DNA from: Methylobacterium amylolyticum
GTDB taxonomy: Bacteria > Pseudomonadota > Alphaproteobacteria > Rhizobiales > Beijerinckiaceae
Direction of reading: 5' to 3'
DNA length: 64,000 bases
Assembly (NCBI RefSeq): GCF_030700245.1
Contig: NZ_JAUYZI010000022.1
Coordinates: 40,598 to 104,597, forward strand
Shown: positions 47,102 to 59,400 of the stretch, in pieces
Layout of the letters: every line of letters begins with the position of its first letter
How positions within the stretch are numbered: position 1 is the first letter of the stretch
The notes under the pieces: model-generated
Seen by the model: only the letters and a program-made list of their open reading frames with translations
Database searches by the model: none
Told to the model about the DNA's origin: nothing
Position numbers and translations under genes: made by a program

Positions 47102-47849
47102 TCACGCCCCGCCCGCGGGCGGGGCGACGGCGGCGTCGCCCTGGCCGCTGGCCGCGAGGGAGGCGGCGACGAAGCCCGCGGCCTTCATCGCCTCGACGAA
47201 GCCCGTCAGGTGTTCGACCGCCGCGCCGCCGCGGCGCCTGGGCGTCGCCATGGCCTGCTCGATCGCCATGAACCGCCCCGCCAGCACGCGGAATCCGGGA
47301 CGCTCGGCCGCGAACGCGGCGAGCGGCTGGCGCACGCCGGCGGCCGCCTCCAGGCGATCGCGGGCGAACAGCTCCAGCGCGTCCCGCGATGTCGGGGCGT
47401 GGACCAGCGTCGCGCGCGCGCGCGCGCGCGCCAGGGTGGGGGGCGGATGCGGGGTTGCGCCCCGCCCCGCGGCGCCCCCCGGGCCGGTCGACATCCGCCA
47501 CCGCGCGGAGCGGCGAACCGTCGGGCACGAGGTAGGTGCCCTCGATGATCACGTAGGGCGCGGTGAAGGCGAGCTCCGCCGCGCGCGCCGGGTCGATCGC
47601 CAGGAAACCCACGTCGCAGGCGCCGTCCCGCAAGGCGGCGAACGCCTTGCCGGCGGTGTCGAAGGTGGTCAGCTCGACCGGCACGCCGAGGCGCCGGCCG
47701 AGTTCGCGCGCGAGGTCCACCGAGACGCCGCGCGGCTCCCCCGTGGCCGGGTCGGCCTGCGCCAGCACGGGGTTGCCGAGGTTGATCGTGGCCCGGAGAC
47801 GGCCGGTCGGGGCCAGGTCCCGGACCACGGTGGGGTCGACGGCGTGCAT
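47102..47849 (-). pseudogene. solute-binding-like protein, frameshifted
   Basis: This looks like a family 3 extracellular solute-binding domain gene broken into two frames. The first part (47849 to about 47490) reads GRLRATINLGNPVLAQ, VSVDLARELGRRLGVPVELT and ACDVGFLAIDPARAAELAFT. The rest continues in another frame to a stop at 47102: LVHAPTSRDALELFARDRLE, then ATPRRRGGAAVEHLTGFVEA. The switch falls around a C6 run (47475-47480) next to a (CG)10 microsatellite (47411-47430), so a single-base slip or a sequencing error is likely. There is no signal peptide, as in a cytoplasmic subgroup of this family. It follows the dehydrogenase gene. Confidence 0.65.
47411..47430. repeat. (CG)10 dinucleotide microsatellite
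   Basis: Ten uninterrupted CG units (a further C follows) lie inside the frameshifted solute-binding-like gene. Such tracts slip easily in replication and are also error-prone in sequencing. Confidence 0.9.
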
Positions 47850-47871
47850 GGGACGGCTCCCCGGTCCGCGC

Positions 47872-48942
47872 TCAGCCCTGGATGGCCTGGGCGACCCGCG
47901 CGCCGAACGCGCGGCAGCCGAGCGTTCCGCCGAGGTCCCGCGTGCGCGCGCTCGCGTCCGCCAGAACCGTATCCACCGCGGCCGTCATCGCGTCGCCGGC
48001 GCGCGCGAAGGCGTCCGCCCCGTGGTGATCGCCCATCCACTGGAGCAGCATCGCGACCGACAGGATCATCGAGGTCGGGTTGGCGATATCCTGCCCGGCG
48101 ATGGTCGGCGCGGAGCCGTGCTGGGCCTGGGCGCAGCAGGTCGTGTCGCTCGCCATGATCGAGCCCGCCAGCCCGAGGCTCCCGGACAATTCGCTGGCGA
48201 GGTCCGAGATGATGTCGCCGTAGAAGTTGGTGGCGACGATCACGTCGAAGCGCTCCGGCTCCTTCACGAGGTGGGCGGTGGAGGCGTCGATCAGCAGGTC
48301 GTCGAGGGCCACCTCCGGAAAGTCCCGCGCCACGTGGCGCACCGCTTCCAGGAACAGCCCGTCCGTCATGTGGAAGCTGTTGGCCTTGTGCACGGCGGTG
48401 ACCTTCTTGCGGCGGCGCATGGCCCACTCGAAGGCGCGCCGCGCGATGCGCTCGCTGCAATGACGGGTGATCTTGCGGACCGAGAGCGCCATGTCCGGGT
48501 TCGGCATCATCTCGCCCCAGCCGCGGCTCATGTTGCGGTCCGGATAGAAGCCCTCGGTGGCCTCGCGCATGATCACGAGGTCCATGCTCCGGCCCTCCCG
48601 CATGTTCGAGGGCAGGAACGGACGCGTGCGCGCCGGACGGACATTGGCGTACAGATCGAGGCCGATCCGGAAGCCTCCGGAGACGTTCCGGCCGCCCTTG
48701 TCCGGGGTCGGGTAGTCGGCGTGGGATTGCGTGCCGAGGATGATGCCGTCGTAGGTCTTGGCGCGCTCCAGTACCTCCTGGCGCAGCGTCGTGCCGTGCT
48801 TCTCCAGGCTGACGAACCCGACGTCGTCGTAGTCGAAACGCAAGCCCAGCCCGAACGCGTCGTTGGCGGCGTTCAGGGCGTCCATCGCCGCCGCCACGAT
48901 CTCGGGTCCGATGCCGTCGCACGGCAGAACGATCATCCGCAT
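47872..48942 (-). CDS. isocitrate/isopropylmalate-family dehydrogenase
   Basis: This 356-residue NAD(P)- and divalent metal-dependent beta-decarboxylating dehydrogenase starts MRMIVLPCDGIGPEI, the family N-terminus. The substrate loop is REATEGFYPDRNMS; the catalytic Lys is in VTAVHKANSFHMTDG. Metal-binding aspartates are in DLLIDASTAHLV and NFYGDIISDLASEL; the nucleotide-binding region is HGSAPTIAGQDIANP. I chose ATG 48942 because GGGAGGAAG precedes it; a longer frame to 49026 is unlikely. It is distinct from housekeeping LeuB and Icd, and its substrate (tartrate, malate, homoisocitrate or a relative) is unknown. It neighbours a GntR regulator and an MFS transporter. Confidence 0.87.
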   Translation of the reverse strand: MRMIVLPCDGIGPEIVAAAMDALNAANDAFGLGLRFDYDDVGFVSLEKHGTTLRQEVLERAKTYDGIILGTQSHADYPTPDKGGRNVSGGFRIGLDLYANVRPARTRPFLPSNMREGRSMDLVIMREATEGFYPDRNMSRGWGEMMPNPDMALSVRKITRHCSERIARRAFEWAMRRRKKVTAVHKANSFHMTDGLFLEAVRHVARDFPEVALDDLLIDASTAHLVKEPERFDVIVATNFYGDIISDLASELSGSLGLAGSIMASDTTCCAQAQHGSAPTIAGQDIANPTSMILSVAMLLQWMGDHHGADAFARAGDAMTAAVDTVLADASARTRDLGGTLGCRAFGARVAQAIQG

Positions 48943-49053
48943 CCGCTTCCTCCCCGACCGAACCGAGGCGACCGCCCCAAGATTGGCTTTGTCTGAATCA
49001 ATAGCCACATAATGGGCGTTCGGCAAGGCGGTCCGCGCCGGCCGGGCCGGAGT

Positions 49054-50049
49054 TCAAGGCGCGGGCGCCGCGGCGCCCGCCCGGTGGATCGCCAGCTTGA
49101 CTAGGAGCGCGTCGTTGAGGTGGCTGCGCAGGAAGTGGGACGCGTCCACGTTCTGTCCCCGCTCGATCAGGTCGAGCAGGTCCAGGTGTTCGCGGCATTG
49201 ACGGTAGAGCCGCTCGCGATCGACCATCGATTGATACTCGATCAGCCGGCGCACGCGGTTGAGGCGGACCAGGGTCTGCGCCAGGAACGGATTGCCCGAC
49301 ATGCGCAGGATGTCCTCGTGGATCTGCGCGCCGGCGGAGACGAGGGCGGTGGCGGGCAGCGTCCGGATGCCGCCGTCGAGCAGGCGGCGCTGCGTCGCGC
49401 GCTGAGCGTCCAGCACCCGCCGATCGAGACGGAACGACGGCTCCAGGAGGCCGGCCGGCTCGACGACCAGGCGGACGCGGTAGATCTGTTCGAGGGCGTC
49501 CGGGGTCTTGGCGACCGGAAGCAGGCGCCAGCCGTAGCCGCTTCTGCGCTCGGCCCACCCCTCGGACGAGCCCAGCGCCAGCACCCGGGCGAGCTGCGCG
49601 GCGCTCAAGGCGAACCGCTCCCGGAGAAACTGTTCCGTGACCTCCGCCGGGATCCGGTCCCGGAGCCAATCCCCGGCGACGGCGAGGTAGCCGACCGGCT
49701 CCTCGTCCGAGGTGTCCTGCGCCTCATCCGGCGCCGGGACGGAGCTGGCCTGGACGAAGAACCCCCGGTTGCGCTCCTGCGCGATGGCGCCGCGCTCCGC
49801 CAGGAGGTGCAGGGCCTCCCGCACGGGGGAGCGCGAGACGTCGAAGCGCTCCGCCAGCTTCGGGGTGCTGAGGTGCTCGCCGACGCCGATCTCGCCGGCC
49901 GCGATGAGATCGAGGATGGACTGCGCGATCTTCTGCGGCAGGTGGCTGCCCGGCTTCGGTCCCCTTCCGGTCACCGGCGGCCGGGACCCGCCTGAAGGTC
50001 GGGAACGGACGTGCTCGTCGTCGAACGCATGGCATGATCCTGTCGGCAC
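49054..50049 (-). CDS. GntR-family regulator with FCD domain and extra winged helix
   Basis: This 331-residue transcription factor has an N-terminal GntR winged helix at about 36-100 (KIAQSILDLIAAGEIGVGEH, PKLAERFDVSRSPVREALHL). A second stretch (about 125-190, RIPAEVTEQFLRERFALS, LARVLALGSSEGWAERRSG) looks like another winged helix. The helical FCD ligand domain follows (RVRLVVEPAGLLEPSF onward, with histidines that may bind metal). Usual FadR-type regulators have about 240 residues, so the insert is unusual. The start is a GTG at 50049. It probably controls the flanking dehydrogenase, transporter and aconitase-like genes. Confidence 0.83.
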   Translation of the reverse strand: MPTGSCHAFDDEHVRSRPSGGSRPPVTGRGPKPGSHLPQKIAQSILDLIAAGEIGVGEHLSTPKLAERFDVSRSPVREALHLLAERGAIAQERNRGFFVQASSVPAPDEAQDTSDEEPVGYLAVAGDWLRDRIPAEVTEQFLRERFALSAAQLARVLALGSSEGWAERRSGYGWRLLPVAKTPDALEQIYRVRLVVEPAGLLEPSFRLDRRVLDAQRATQRRLLDGGIRTLPATALVSAGAQIHEDILRMSGNPFLAQTLVRLNRVRRLIEYQSMVDRERLYRQCREHLDLLDLIERGQNVDASHFLRSHLNDALLVKLAIHRAGAAAPAP

Positions 50050-50066
50050 GGCGGCCCGTGAACCGC

Positions 50067-51434
50067 TCAGGTCTTACCACGCAGAGCGGACGCGGGCGCG
50101 GTCTCCGGCGCGGGAGCCGGCGCGTCCGTCCCCGCCGCCCGCCGCTCGCCATCGCCGAGCCACGCGACGAGCAGCGCGCCCACCGTCGTCAGGCAGACCA
50201 GCGAGAGAAGGGCGAGGGGAAAGCTGCCGGTCCTGTCGCGTATGACCCCGATCAGCGACGTCGTGATCGAGGTGCCGATATGCGCGATCGTGTTGACGGT
50301 CGCGAAGCCGGCCGCCGCGGTCTGCGTGTTCAGGTAGGTCCCGACCAGCGACCAGAACGGTCCCTTGATCGAGTAGTTGGCCGCCAGCGCCACGCTCAGC
50401 AGCGCGACGGTCACGGTGAGCGAGCCGGTCAGGTTCGTGCTCGCCAGGCAGATCGACGTGATCGCCAGCGGAATGGCGGTCGCCCAGACGCGCTCGCCCG
50501 TCCTGTCGGTCCGCCGGCCCCAGTAGACCATCGCCACGCAGGCCAGTCCGTAGGGGATCGACGCGGTGAGCGCCGTCTCCAGGTTGGTGAGATGGAAGGA
50601 CTTGATGATCTGCGGCATCCACAGCGCGAGGGAGTTGCTCGTCGCGGAGGCGCCGGCGAAGATGATGCCGAACAGAACCACGTACTTGTTGGTGACGATC
50701 TGTTTCAGCGACATATGGCCGACGTGCTTCTTGTGCGCCTGCTCGGCATCGAGCGTGCGCACGAGCCACGCCCGCTCGTCGGCCGTGAGCCACTTCGCGT
50801 CCGCGGGCCTGTTGACGAGGAAGACGATCGAGAACACGCCCATCAGCACCGCCGGGATCGACTCGAGGATGAAGATCCACTGCCATCCGCGCAGGCCGAG
50901 CAGGCCGTTCAGTTCCATGAGCGCGCCCGAGATCGGCGACCCGATGAACAGCGACAGCGGCACGGCCACGGAGAACGTCGCGACGACCCGGGCGCGATGC
51001 GTCATCGGATACCACTGCGACACGTAGTAGAGCGCGCCGGGGAAGAAGCCGGCCTCCGCGGCGCCGAGCAGGAAGCGCGTGACGTAGTACTCGGTCGGGT
51101 TGCGGACGAAGGCGGCCAGCACGCCGACCATGCCCCACGTGATCATGATCCGGGCCATCCAGATGCGCGGCCCGACCTTCGCCATCGCGACATTGCTGGG
51201 GATCTCGAACGCCGTATAGGCGATGTAGAACAGCGTGCCGCCCAGCCCGAACATCGCTGCCGTGAGGCCGATGTCGCCGTTCATCTGAAGAGCGGCGAAG
51301 CCCGCGTTGACCCGATCGACGTAGGCGATGATGTAGCAGATCATCAGGTAGGGGATGACGTGCCAGTTCACCTTCCGCATGGTCGACGCTTCGAGGGCGT
51401 CATCGCCTGACAGCGATGTCGACGCGTTCGGCAT
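50067..51434 (-). CDS. MFS transporter, anion:cation symporter type
   Basis: This 455-residue inner-membrane permease of the major facilitator superfamily resembles the ACS family (phthalate, tartrate, glucarate and similar acids). About twelve spans are visible. Typical ACS features are PYLMICYIIAYVDRVNAGFA near the first span, IMITWGMVGVLAAF and GAAEAGFFPGALYYVSQWYP in part. The cytoplasmic loop between spans 6 and 7 has LTADERAWLVRTLDAE. It is followed 17 bp later by the GntR gene and faces the aconitase-like gene across 272 bp. Confidence 0.9.
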   Translation of the reverse strand: MPNASTSLSGDDALEASTMRKVNWHVIPYLMICYIIAYVDRVNAGFAALQMNGDIGLTAAMFGLGGTLFYIAYTAFEIPSNVAMAKVGPRIWMARIMITWGMVGVLAAFVRNPTEYYVTRFLLGAAEAGFFPGALYYVSQWYPMTHRARVVATFSVAVPLSLFIGSPISGALMELNGLLGLRGWQWIFILESIPAVLMGVFSIVFLVNRPADAKWLTADERAWLVRTLDAEQAHKKHVGHMSLKQIVTNKYVVLFGIIFAGASATSNSLALWMPQIIKSFHLTNLETALTASIPYGLACVAMVYWGRRTDRTGERVWATAIPLAITSICLASTNLTGSLTVTVALLSVALAANYSIKGPFWSLVGTYLNTQTAAAGFATVNTIAHIGTSITTSLIGVIRDRTGSFPLALLSLVCLTTVGALLVAWLGDGERRAAGTDAPAPAPETAPASALRGKT

Positions 51435-51706
51435 GGCGATCCCTCCCGCTCTTTATCGTATCGCGCGCGACCGGTCCGGCGGCTTCCGCGGAAGCGGCGG
51501 CGTTCGACGCGGCCGTCGATGGGCGTCACCGCCCATCCCGGCGATCCCCCGTATTGCATTTTACGATCAACAAGTCCAGTTACGGGGAGGGCTTGCCCGG
51601 GTCGCCGCCGCGCGGCATCCGGCGGCGTCGGCCCGCCCGGGCATCCGCGGGGTCACGCAGGTCGCCCGACCGCTGCCGCACGTCCTCGTTCCCCGGATTG
51701 GCTGCC

Positions 51707-54328
<2,622 letters not shown>

Positions 54329-54414
54329 CGGCCCGCGAGGGCCCGCCCTTCGGAAACGCCCCCCTCGGACGGCGGAATCTGTGGTAGGTCGCTCGCGAGG
54401 GCGAGGAGGGGCCG

Positions 54415-55329
54415 ATGGACGCGGTGTTCGTGGATGCCAACCCGGCGCTCGCCGCGGTGGCCGAGCGGCTGCGGGAGCCGGGCGACCGGCTCGCGATCAA
54501 CCGCGACCCCAACATCGCGCCGGCGGACCTGCCCCGCGTGCTCGGCGAGGCCGGGATCGCGGTGATCGACCACACCGCCCTGCCCCTCGATGTCGCCCGC
54601 GCCTGCGCCGGGCTGCGGCACGTGGTGTTCCTCGGCACCGGCGCGCGCAGCTACATGGACCCGGAGGCGCTGCGGGACGAACGCGGGATCGCGGTCCACA
54701 CGGTCAAGGGCTACGGCGACACCGCGGTGGCCGAGTGCGCCTTCGGGCTGCTCTGGGCGGCCGCCAGGGGCTTCGCCCGGATGGACCGGGAGATGCGCGC
54801 CGGGACCTGGCAGCGCACGGACGGGCTCCAGCTCACCGGCAAGACGGTCGGCCTCGTCGGCTTCGGCGGGATCGCCGCGGAGATGGCCCGCCTCTGCGCC
54901 GGGATCGGCATGCGGGTGCTGGCCTGGAACCGGACCCCGCGGACGCATCCGGGCGTCGCGTTCGTCCCCCTGGAGCGGCTGCTCGCCGAGAGCGACGCGG
55001 TCTCGCTCCATCTCCTCCTGACCGACGAGACCCGCGGCTTCCTCTCGGCCGAGCGGATCGGCGCGATGAAGCCGGGCGCGCTCCTCGTCAACACCGCCCG
55101 CGGCGCCCTGGTCGACGAGGCGGCGCTGGAGGCGGCCCTGCGCGCCGGCCGCCTCGCCGGGGCCGGGCTCGACGTGTTCGCGGTCGAGCCGCTGCCGGCA
55201 GGCCATCCGTTCACGGCCTTGCCGACCGTCACCCTCTCGGCCCACTCCGCCTTCCGCACGGCGGAGGCCGGCGACAACCTGATCCGGGCGGCGCTCGACC
55301 ATTGCCGGCGGATCGCCGCGGACGGTTAG
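54415..55329 (+). CDS. D-isomer-specific 2-hydroxyacid dehydrogenase
   Basis: This 304-residue NAD-dependent dehydrogenase interconverts 2-oxo acids and D-2-hydroxy acids. The NAD-binding loop is GLVGFGGIAAEMARL (about 145-158). The catalytic triad is in place: Arg in NTARGALVDE, Glu in FAVEPLPAG and His in LSAHSAFRT. HTVKGYGDTAVAECAFGLLW matches the conserved helix before the loop. It follows the aconitase-like gene by 86 bp on the same strand and may belong to the same pathway. The substrate is unknown. Confidence 0.87.
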   Translation: MDAVFVDANPALAAVAERLREPGDRLAINRDPNIAPADLPRVLGEAGIAVIDHTALPLDVARACAGLRHVVFLGTGARSYMDPEALRDERGIAVHTVKGYGDTAVAECAFGLLWAAARGFARMDREMRAGTWQRTDGLQLTGKTVGLVGFGGIAAEMARLCAGIGMRVLAWNRTPRTHPGVAFVPLERLLAESDAVSLHLLLTDETRGFLSAERIGAMKPGALLVNTARGALVDEAALEAALRAGRLAGAGLDVFAVEPLPAGHPFTALPTVTLSAHSAFRTAEAGDNLIRAALDHCRRIAADG

Positions 55330-55401
55330 CCGACCCGTCGGAGCGCGGTCCTCGGCGGCCCCCCGGCGGGTCGCAGGCTGGAACCGAAGTCTCGAAAAAA
55401 A

Positions 55402-55722
55402 TCAGCCCTGCTGGGCCGGCGTCGTCACCGTCAGGCCGTCCAGCGCCGGGGTGATCTTGATCTGGCAGGACAGGCGGGAATTCTCGCGCACGTCGGTGGC
55501 GAAATCGAGCATGTCCTGCTCCATGTCCTGGGCCCGGCCGACCGCCTCGATCCAGTCCTCGGCGACGTAGACGTGGCAGGTGGCGCAGGCGCAGGCGCCG
55601 CCGCACTCGGCGTCGATGCCCGGCACGTTGTTGCGCAACGCCGTCTCCATCACGGTCGCGCCGACGCTGCCCTCGATGGTCCGCTCCGCCCCGGCGTGGT
55701 CGACGTAGGTGATCTTCGGCAT
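55402..55722 (-). CDS. 2Fe-2S ferredoxin (adrenodoxin type)
   Basis: This 106-residue electron carrier has cluster ligands Cys40, Cys46 and Cys49 in [12 protein letters not shown] and Cys86 in SRLSCQI, the C-x5-C-x2-C...C spacing of vertebrate-type ferredoxins (Fdx/FdxB, cytochrome P450 partners). The N-terminus [18 protein letters not shown] is typical. It is the class used in Fe-S biogenesis or with P450 and ring hydroxylases. It lies alone, convergent with the hydroxyacid dehydrogenase. Confidence 0.92.
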   Translation of the reverse strand: MPKITYVDHAGAERTIEGSVGATVMETALRNNVPGIDAECGGACACATCHVYVAEDWIEAVGRAQDMEQDMLDFATDVRENSRLSCQIKITPALDGLTVTTPAQQG

Positions 55723-55858
55723 GCGAGAGGCTCCGGGCTCGCGCCGGGCCCTCTCCGGGGCCCGACGGGCGGCGGTGCCTGCTTGGCGGCACGGGCGGCG
55801 GAATGCAAGCGTGTCGGCGGTCACGTCCGCCGGATCGATCGCCGCGGCCGCCCGGGTG

Positions 55859-56233
55859 TCAGGGGCCGCGCGCGATCTCGGCGAGCGCCGCCGCCACGGA
55901 TGCGGCGAGGGCGTCGAGCGGCGCGTCGCCGCCCGCCCGCAGGGCCGCCTCGGCCGCGCCGGCCAGCGCCTGCACCCGGGCCGCGCCCACCCCCGCGGCC
56001 GAGCCCTTCAGGGTGTGGGCGAGGTCGGCGCGCGCGGCCGCCGGCAGGGCCGGGTCGGTCAGCCGCGGCAGGATCGCGCCGCACTGCCCGGCGAACAGGG
56101 CGAGCACCTCCCGGGCGAGGTCGGCGTCGCCGCCGGTCTGGGCGTCGAGGGCGGCGCGGTCGATCGCCGGATCGCGGCCCGTGTCCCCGCTCGCGTCCCT
56201 GCCCGTATCACTGCCCATATCACGGCCCGTCAT
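55859..56233 (-). CDS. Hpt-domain phosphotransfer protein
   Basis: This 124-residue stand-alone histidine phosphotransfer protein has a four-helix bundle with the phospho-acceptor in [13 protein letters not shown] (His73). It is preceded by [20 protein letters not shown] and followed by [15 protein letters not shown]. The N-terminal ~25 residues repeat GRD/GDT units and are probably disordered. ATG 56233 is chosen because AGGAG lies 9 bases upstream; GTG 56257 would add eight residues. Hpt proteins relay phosphate between hybrid kinases and regulators; ChpT is a different fold. It is divergent from the giant GPR-like gene. Confidence 0.8.
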   Translation of the reverse strand: MTGRDMGSDTGRDASGDTGRDPAIDRAALDAQTGGDADLAREVLALFAGQCGAILPRLTDPALPAAARADLAHTLKGSAAGVGAARVQALAGAAEAALRAGGDAPLDALAASVAAALAEIARGP

Positions 56234-56494
56234 GCGGGGCTCCTGCTCGATCCACACGATAAGCGCCCCGCGCGCGGCGCCGGGGTCGCCCCCGGCCCCC
56301 CGTCTGCGGCAGGATGGCGGGGCCGGCGAGGCGGGCGGGGCGCGGTAACCGCGGTAACCATTGCGTTAACGAATCCTGGGGCCGGCCGGCGGCCCGGGTA
56401 TCCGGTCTCGGGTGCCCGCGTCTAATCTTCGATGGTAAACGGGTGGTTGTGACCCTGGCGCCCCGCGCCGGGGCCGCGCGTGGCGAGGCGTTGG

Positions 56495-59400
56495 ATGGCG
56501 ACCGACAAGAAGCTGAAGGACCCGGCCGAGGCGGCGCTGTCTGCGATCGAGCAGGCGCTGAACCTCGACGCCCTGACGCCGAACGGGGCGGAAGCCCGCA
56601 CCGAGCCGCGCCTGCCCGACGTCGGCGACGCCGAGCCCCTGCTCGACCCGGCCGGCCGGCTGACGCCGCCGCGCCTCGACCTCGACCCGCCCCGGGACGC
56701 GTACCGGGAGACGGCGCGGGAGGCGAAGGACGCGCCGCTCGCCTCCGACCTGCCGCCCCCCGGCCAGGAGCGGCCGCGCCGCGAGGGCGGCCTGCTGCCC
56801 CCCGACCGCTCGCTCGTGGCCAACGACGACCGGCGCAACATCGGGGTCCTCCAGCAGACCCTGCGGGTGCGCCCCTCCCGCACGCCCTACGCCGTCGCGC
56901 TCGCGGCCGGCCTCGCCTGGATGGCGGCGCTCGGCGCCATCGCGTGGAGCCAGTCGGGGGGCGACCTCTCCGGGTTCCTCTCCGGGCTCACCGCGCTCCA
57001 GGCGACGGTGGGCGCCTCGGCCCTGTTCGGGCCGGTGCTGCTGTTCGTGATCGCCGCGATGCTCGCGGTGCGCGCCCAGGAGATGCGCCTCGTCGCCCGG
57101 GCGGTGGGTGAGGTGGCGATCCGGCTCGCCGAGCCGGAGAGCTTCTCCACCGACGCGGTGCTGACCATGTCGCAGACCGTGCGCCGCGAGGTCGCCGCGG
57201 TCGGCGACGGCGTCGAGCGGGCGCTCGCCCGGGCCGGCGAGCTGGAGACCCTGGTGCGCGGCGAGATCGCCACCCTGGAGCGCGCCTATTCCGACAACGA
57301 GATCCGCATCCGCTCGCTGGTCGACGAGCTGGTGGCCCAGCGCGAGTCGATCGTGTCCAACGCCGAGCGCGTGCGCGGCGCCATCACCGGCTCCCACCAG
57401 AACCTCTCCCAGGAACTCGACGGCGCGGCCGAGCGCATCGTCGCCGCCCTGAACGGCGCGGGCGAGCGCGTCACCGGGGCGCTCGACGCCCGCGGCGCGG
57501 CGATCACCGCCTCCCTCGGCGAGGCGGGCGAGCGGGTGGTCGGCGTCATGACCGGCCGCGGCGAGGACCTGATCCAGCGCCTGTCGGCCACCGGCGAGGG
57601 CGTGCGCGACAGCCTGCACAGCGTCGGCGAGGACCTGACCCGGGGCTTCGAGGTCCGGGCCGGGGAGGTCACGGGCGCCTTCGAGGCGACCGGCGCGGCG
57701 CTGACCGGGCGGCTCGCCGAGAGCGCCGCCCAGGTGGCCCGCAGCCTCACCGAGACCGGCGCGGGCGTCGGCGCGGCGATCGAGAGCCAGGGCGCGGCGG
57801 TCCGCGCCAGCTTCGAGCGCTCGGCCGGGGACCTGGAGGCGGCCGTCCTCGCGCGCAGCGCCGAGCTGACCGAGCGGTTCGCGGCCACGGGCGGCGCGCT
57901 GGCCGAGCGGTTCGCGGCCACCGGCGGCGAGATCACCGCCCGCTTCGCCGAGACCGGCGCGGCCTTCACCGGGGACCTCGCCGAGCGGGGCGCGGCGCTC
58001 GGCGCCGAGATCGCGCAGACCGGGCGCGGCGTCGCCGAGGCGATCGAGGGCCGCGGCCGCGAGGCGCAGGCGGCCCTGGCGCTCGCCGCGGGCGGGCTCG
58101 TCGAGACCCTGACCGCGCGGGCCGAGGCGGTGCGCGACGACCTGACCGGCACCGCCGAGCGGATCGGCGAGGCGGTGGCGGGCCGCGGCGGCGAGCTCGC
58201 CGCCCGCATGGAGGGCGTCGCCGCCCGCCTGCACGAGACGATCTCGGTGGACGGCGCCGACCTGGAGATCCGCCTCGGCGCGGCGGCCGAGCGGGCCGGC
58301 GGCCTCGTCGCCGGCCGCACCCGGGAGGCGGCGGAGCGCCTGGAGGCGGCCTTCTCCGCCCTCGGCCGCGGCTTCGAGACCGGCGCGGGCGAGGCGGTGC
58401 AGACCCTGCGCGGCGCGGTCGAGGAGCTGTCCGGCGCGGTCGGCGGCCGCACCGCCGAGGCGGTCGAGGCCCTGCGGCTGGCCGCCGAGACGACGTCCGC
58501 GGCGGCGGAGACCCGCACGGCCGAGGTCGCCGCCCGGCTCGCCGGCACGCTGGAGAGCCTGCGGGGCGTCTCCGCCGAGGCGGCGGGCTCGGTCGAGGCC
58601 CGGGTGGTCGAGGCGGTGCAGGTGCTGGAGCGCCGGCTCGCGGATTCCGCCGCCGGCCTGTCGGAGCGGGCGGCCGAGGCGGCCGAGGCGCTGCGCCGGG
58701 CGGCCGAGGAGACCGGCCGGACCGCCGAGGACCGCACGGCCGAGGCCGTGGCGCGGCTCACCGGCACGCTGGAGGCCCTGCGCGGCGCCTCCGCCGAGAT
58801 GACCGGCGCGGTCGAGGCCGAGTCGGCGATCCTGCTGACCCGCTTCCGCGACGCCTCCGACCGGGCGGGCACCGAGCTCGGCGCCCGCGGCGCGGCCGCG
58901 GTCTCCGCCCTGCGCGCGGCGCTGGCGGAGGTCGACCGGGCCCTGGCCGAGCGCTCGGACGAGGCCACCGGCGCCCTCGTGCGCACGGCGGAGGGGATCG
59001 CCGCCGACCTCGCCGCCCGCATCGGCGAGATCGAGGCCGCGCTCGGCGGCCACGGGCGCGGCGTCGCCGACATGCTCGCCGGCCACGCCGAGGAGACCCA
59101 CGCCCGCATCGCCGGCACCGGCCGCGACATCGTGCTGGCGGTCGCCAGCCAGGGCGCGCGCATCGCCGACACCCTCAACCAGACCGGCGCCGCCTTCGCC
59201 GAGACCGCCGACGGGCGCGTCCGGGCGATCGACGAGACGCTGGGCAACCGCCTCGCCGCCCTGCAGGAGACCATCGCCCGCGGCGACATCCTGGCCGACC
59301 GCATCGGCCGCGACACCGCGGCGCTCGGCGACACCGTGGGCGCGCGCCTCGACGCGATGGACCGGCTCATCACCGTCAAGGGCGGCGCCTTCGCCGAGGC

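Noticed and set aside
48984..49007. TGGCT...AGCCA inverted repeat as a GntR operator
   Set aside because: The arms are only 5 bp with 14 bp between them, and no matching site is seen in the other promoter gap of the locus (51435-51706).
56341..56400. GTAAC...GTTAAC elements before the GPR-like gene as a CtrA box
   Set aside because: The spacing between the tetramers is 8 and not 7, and one half is GTAA, so it does not meet the consensus.
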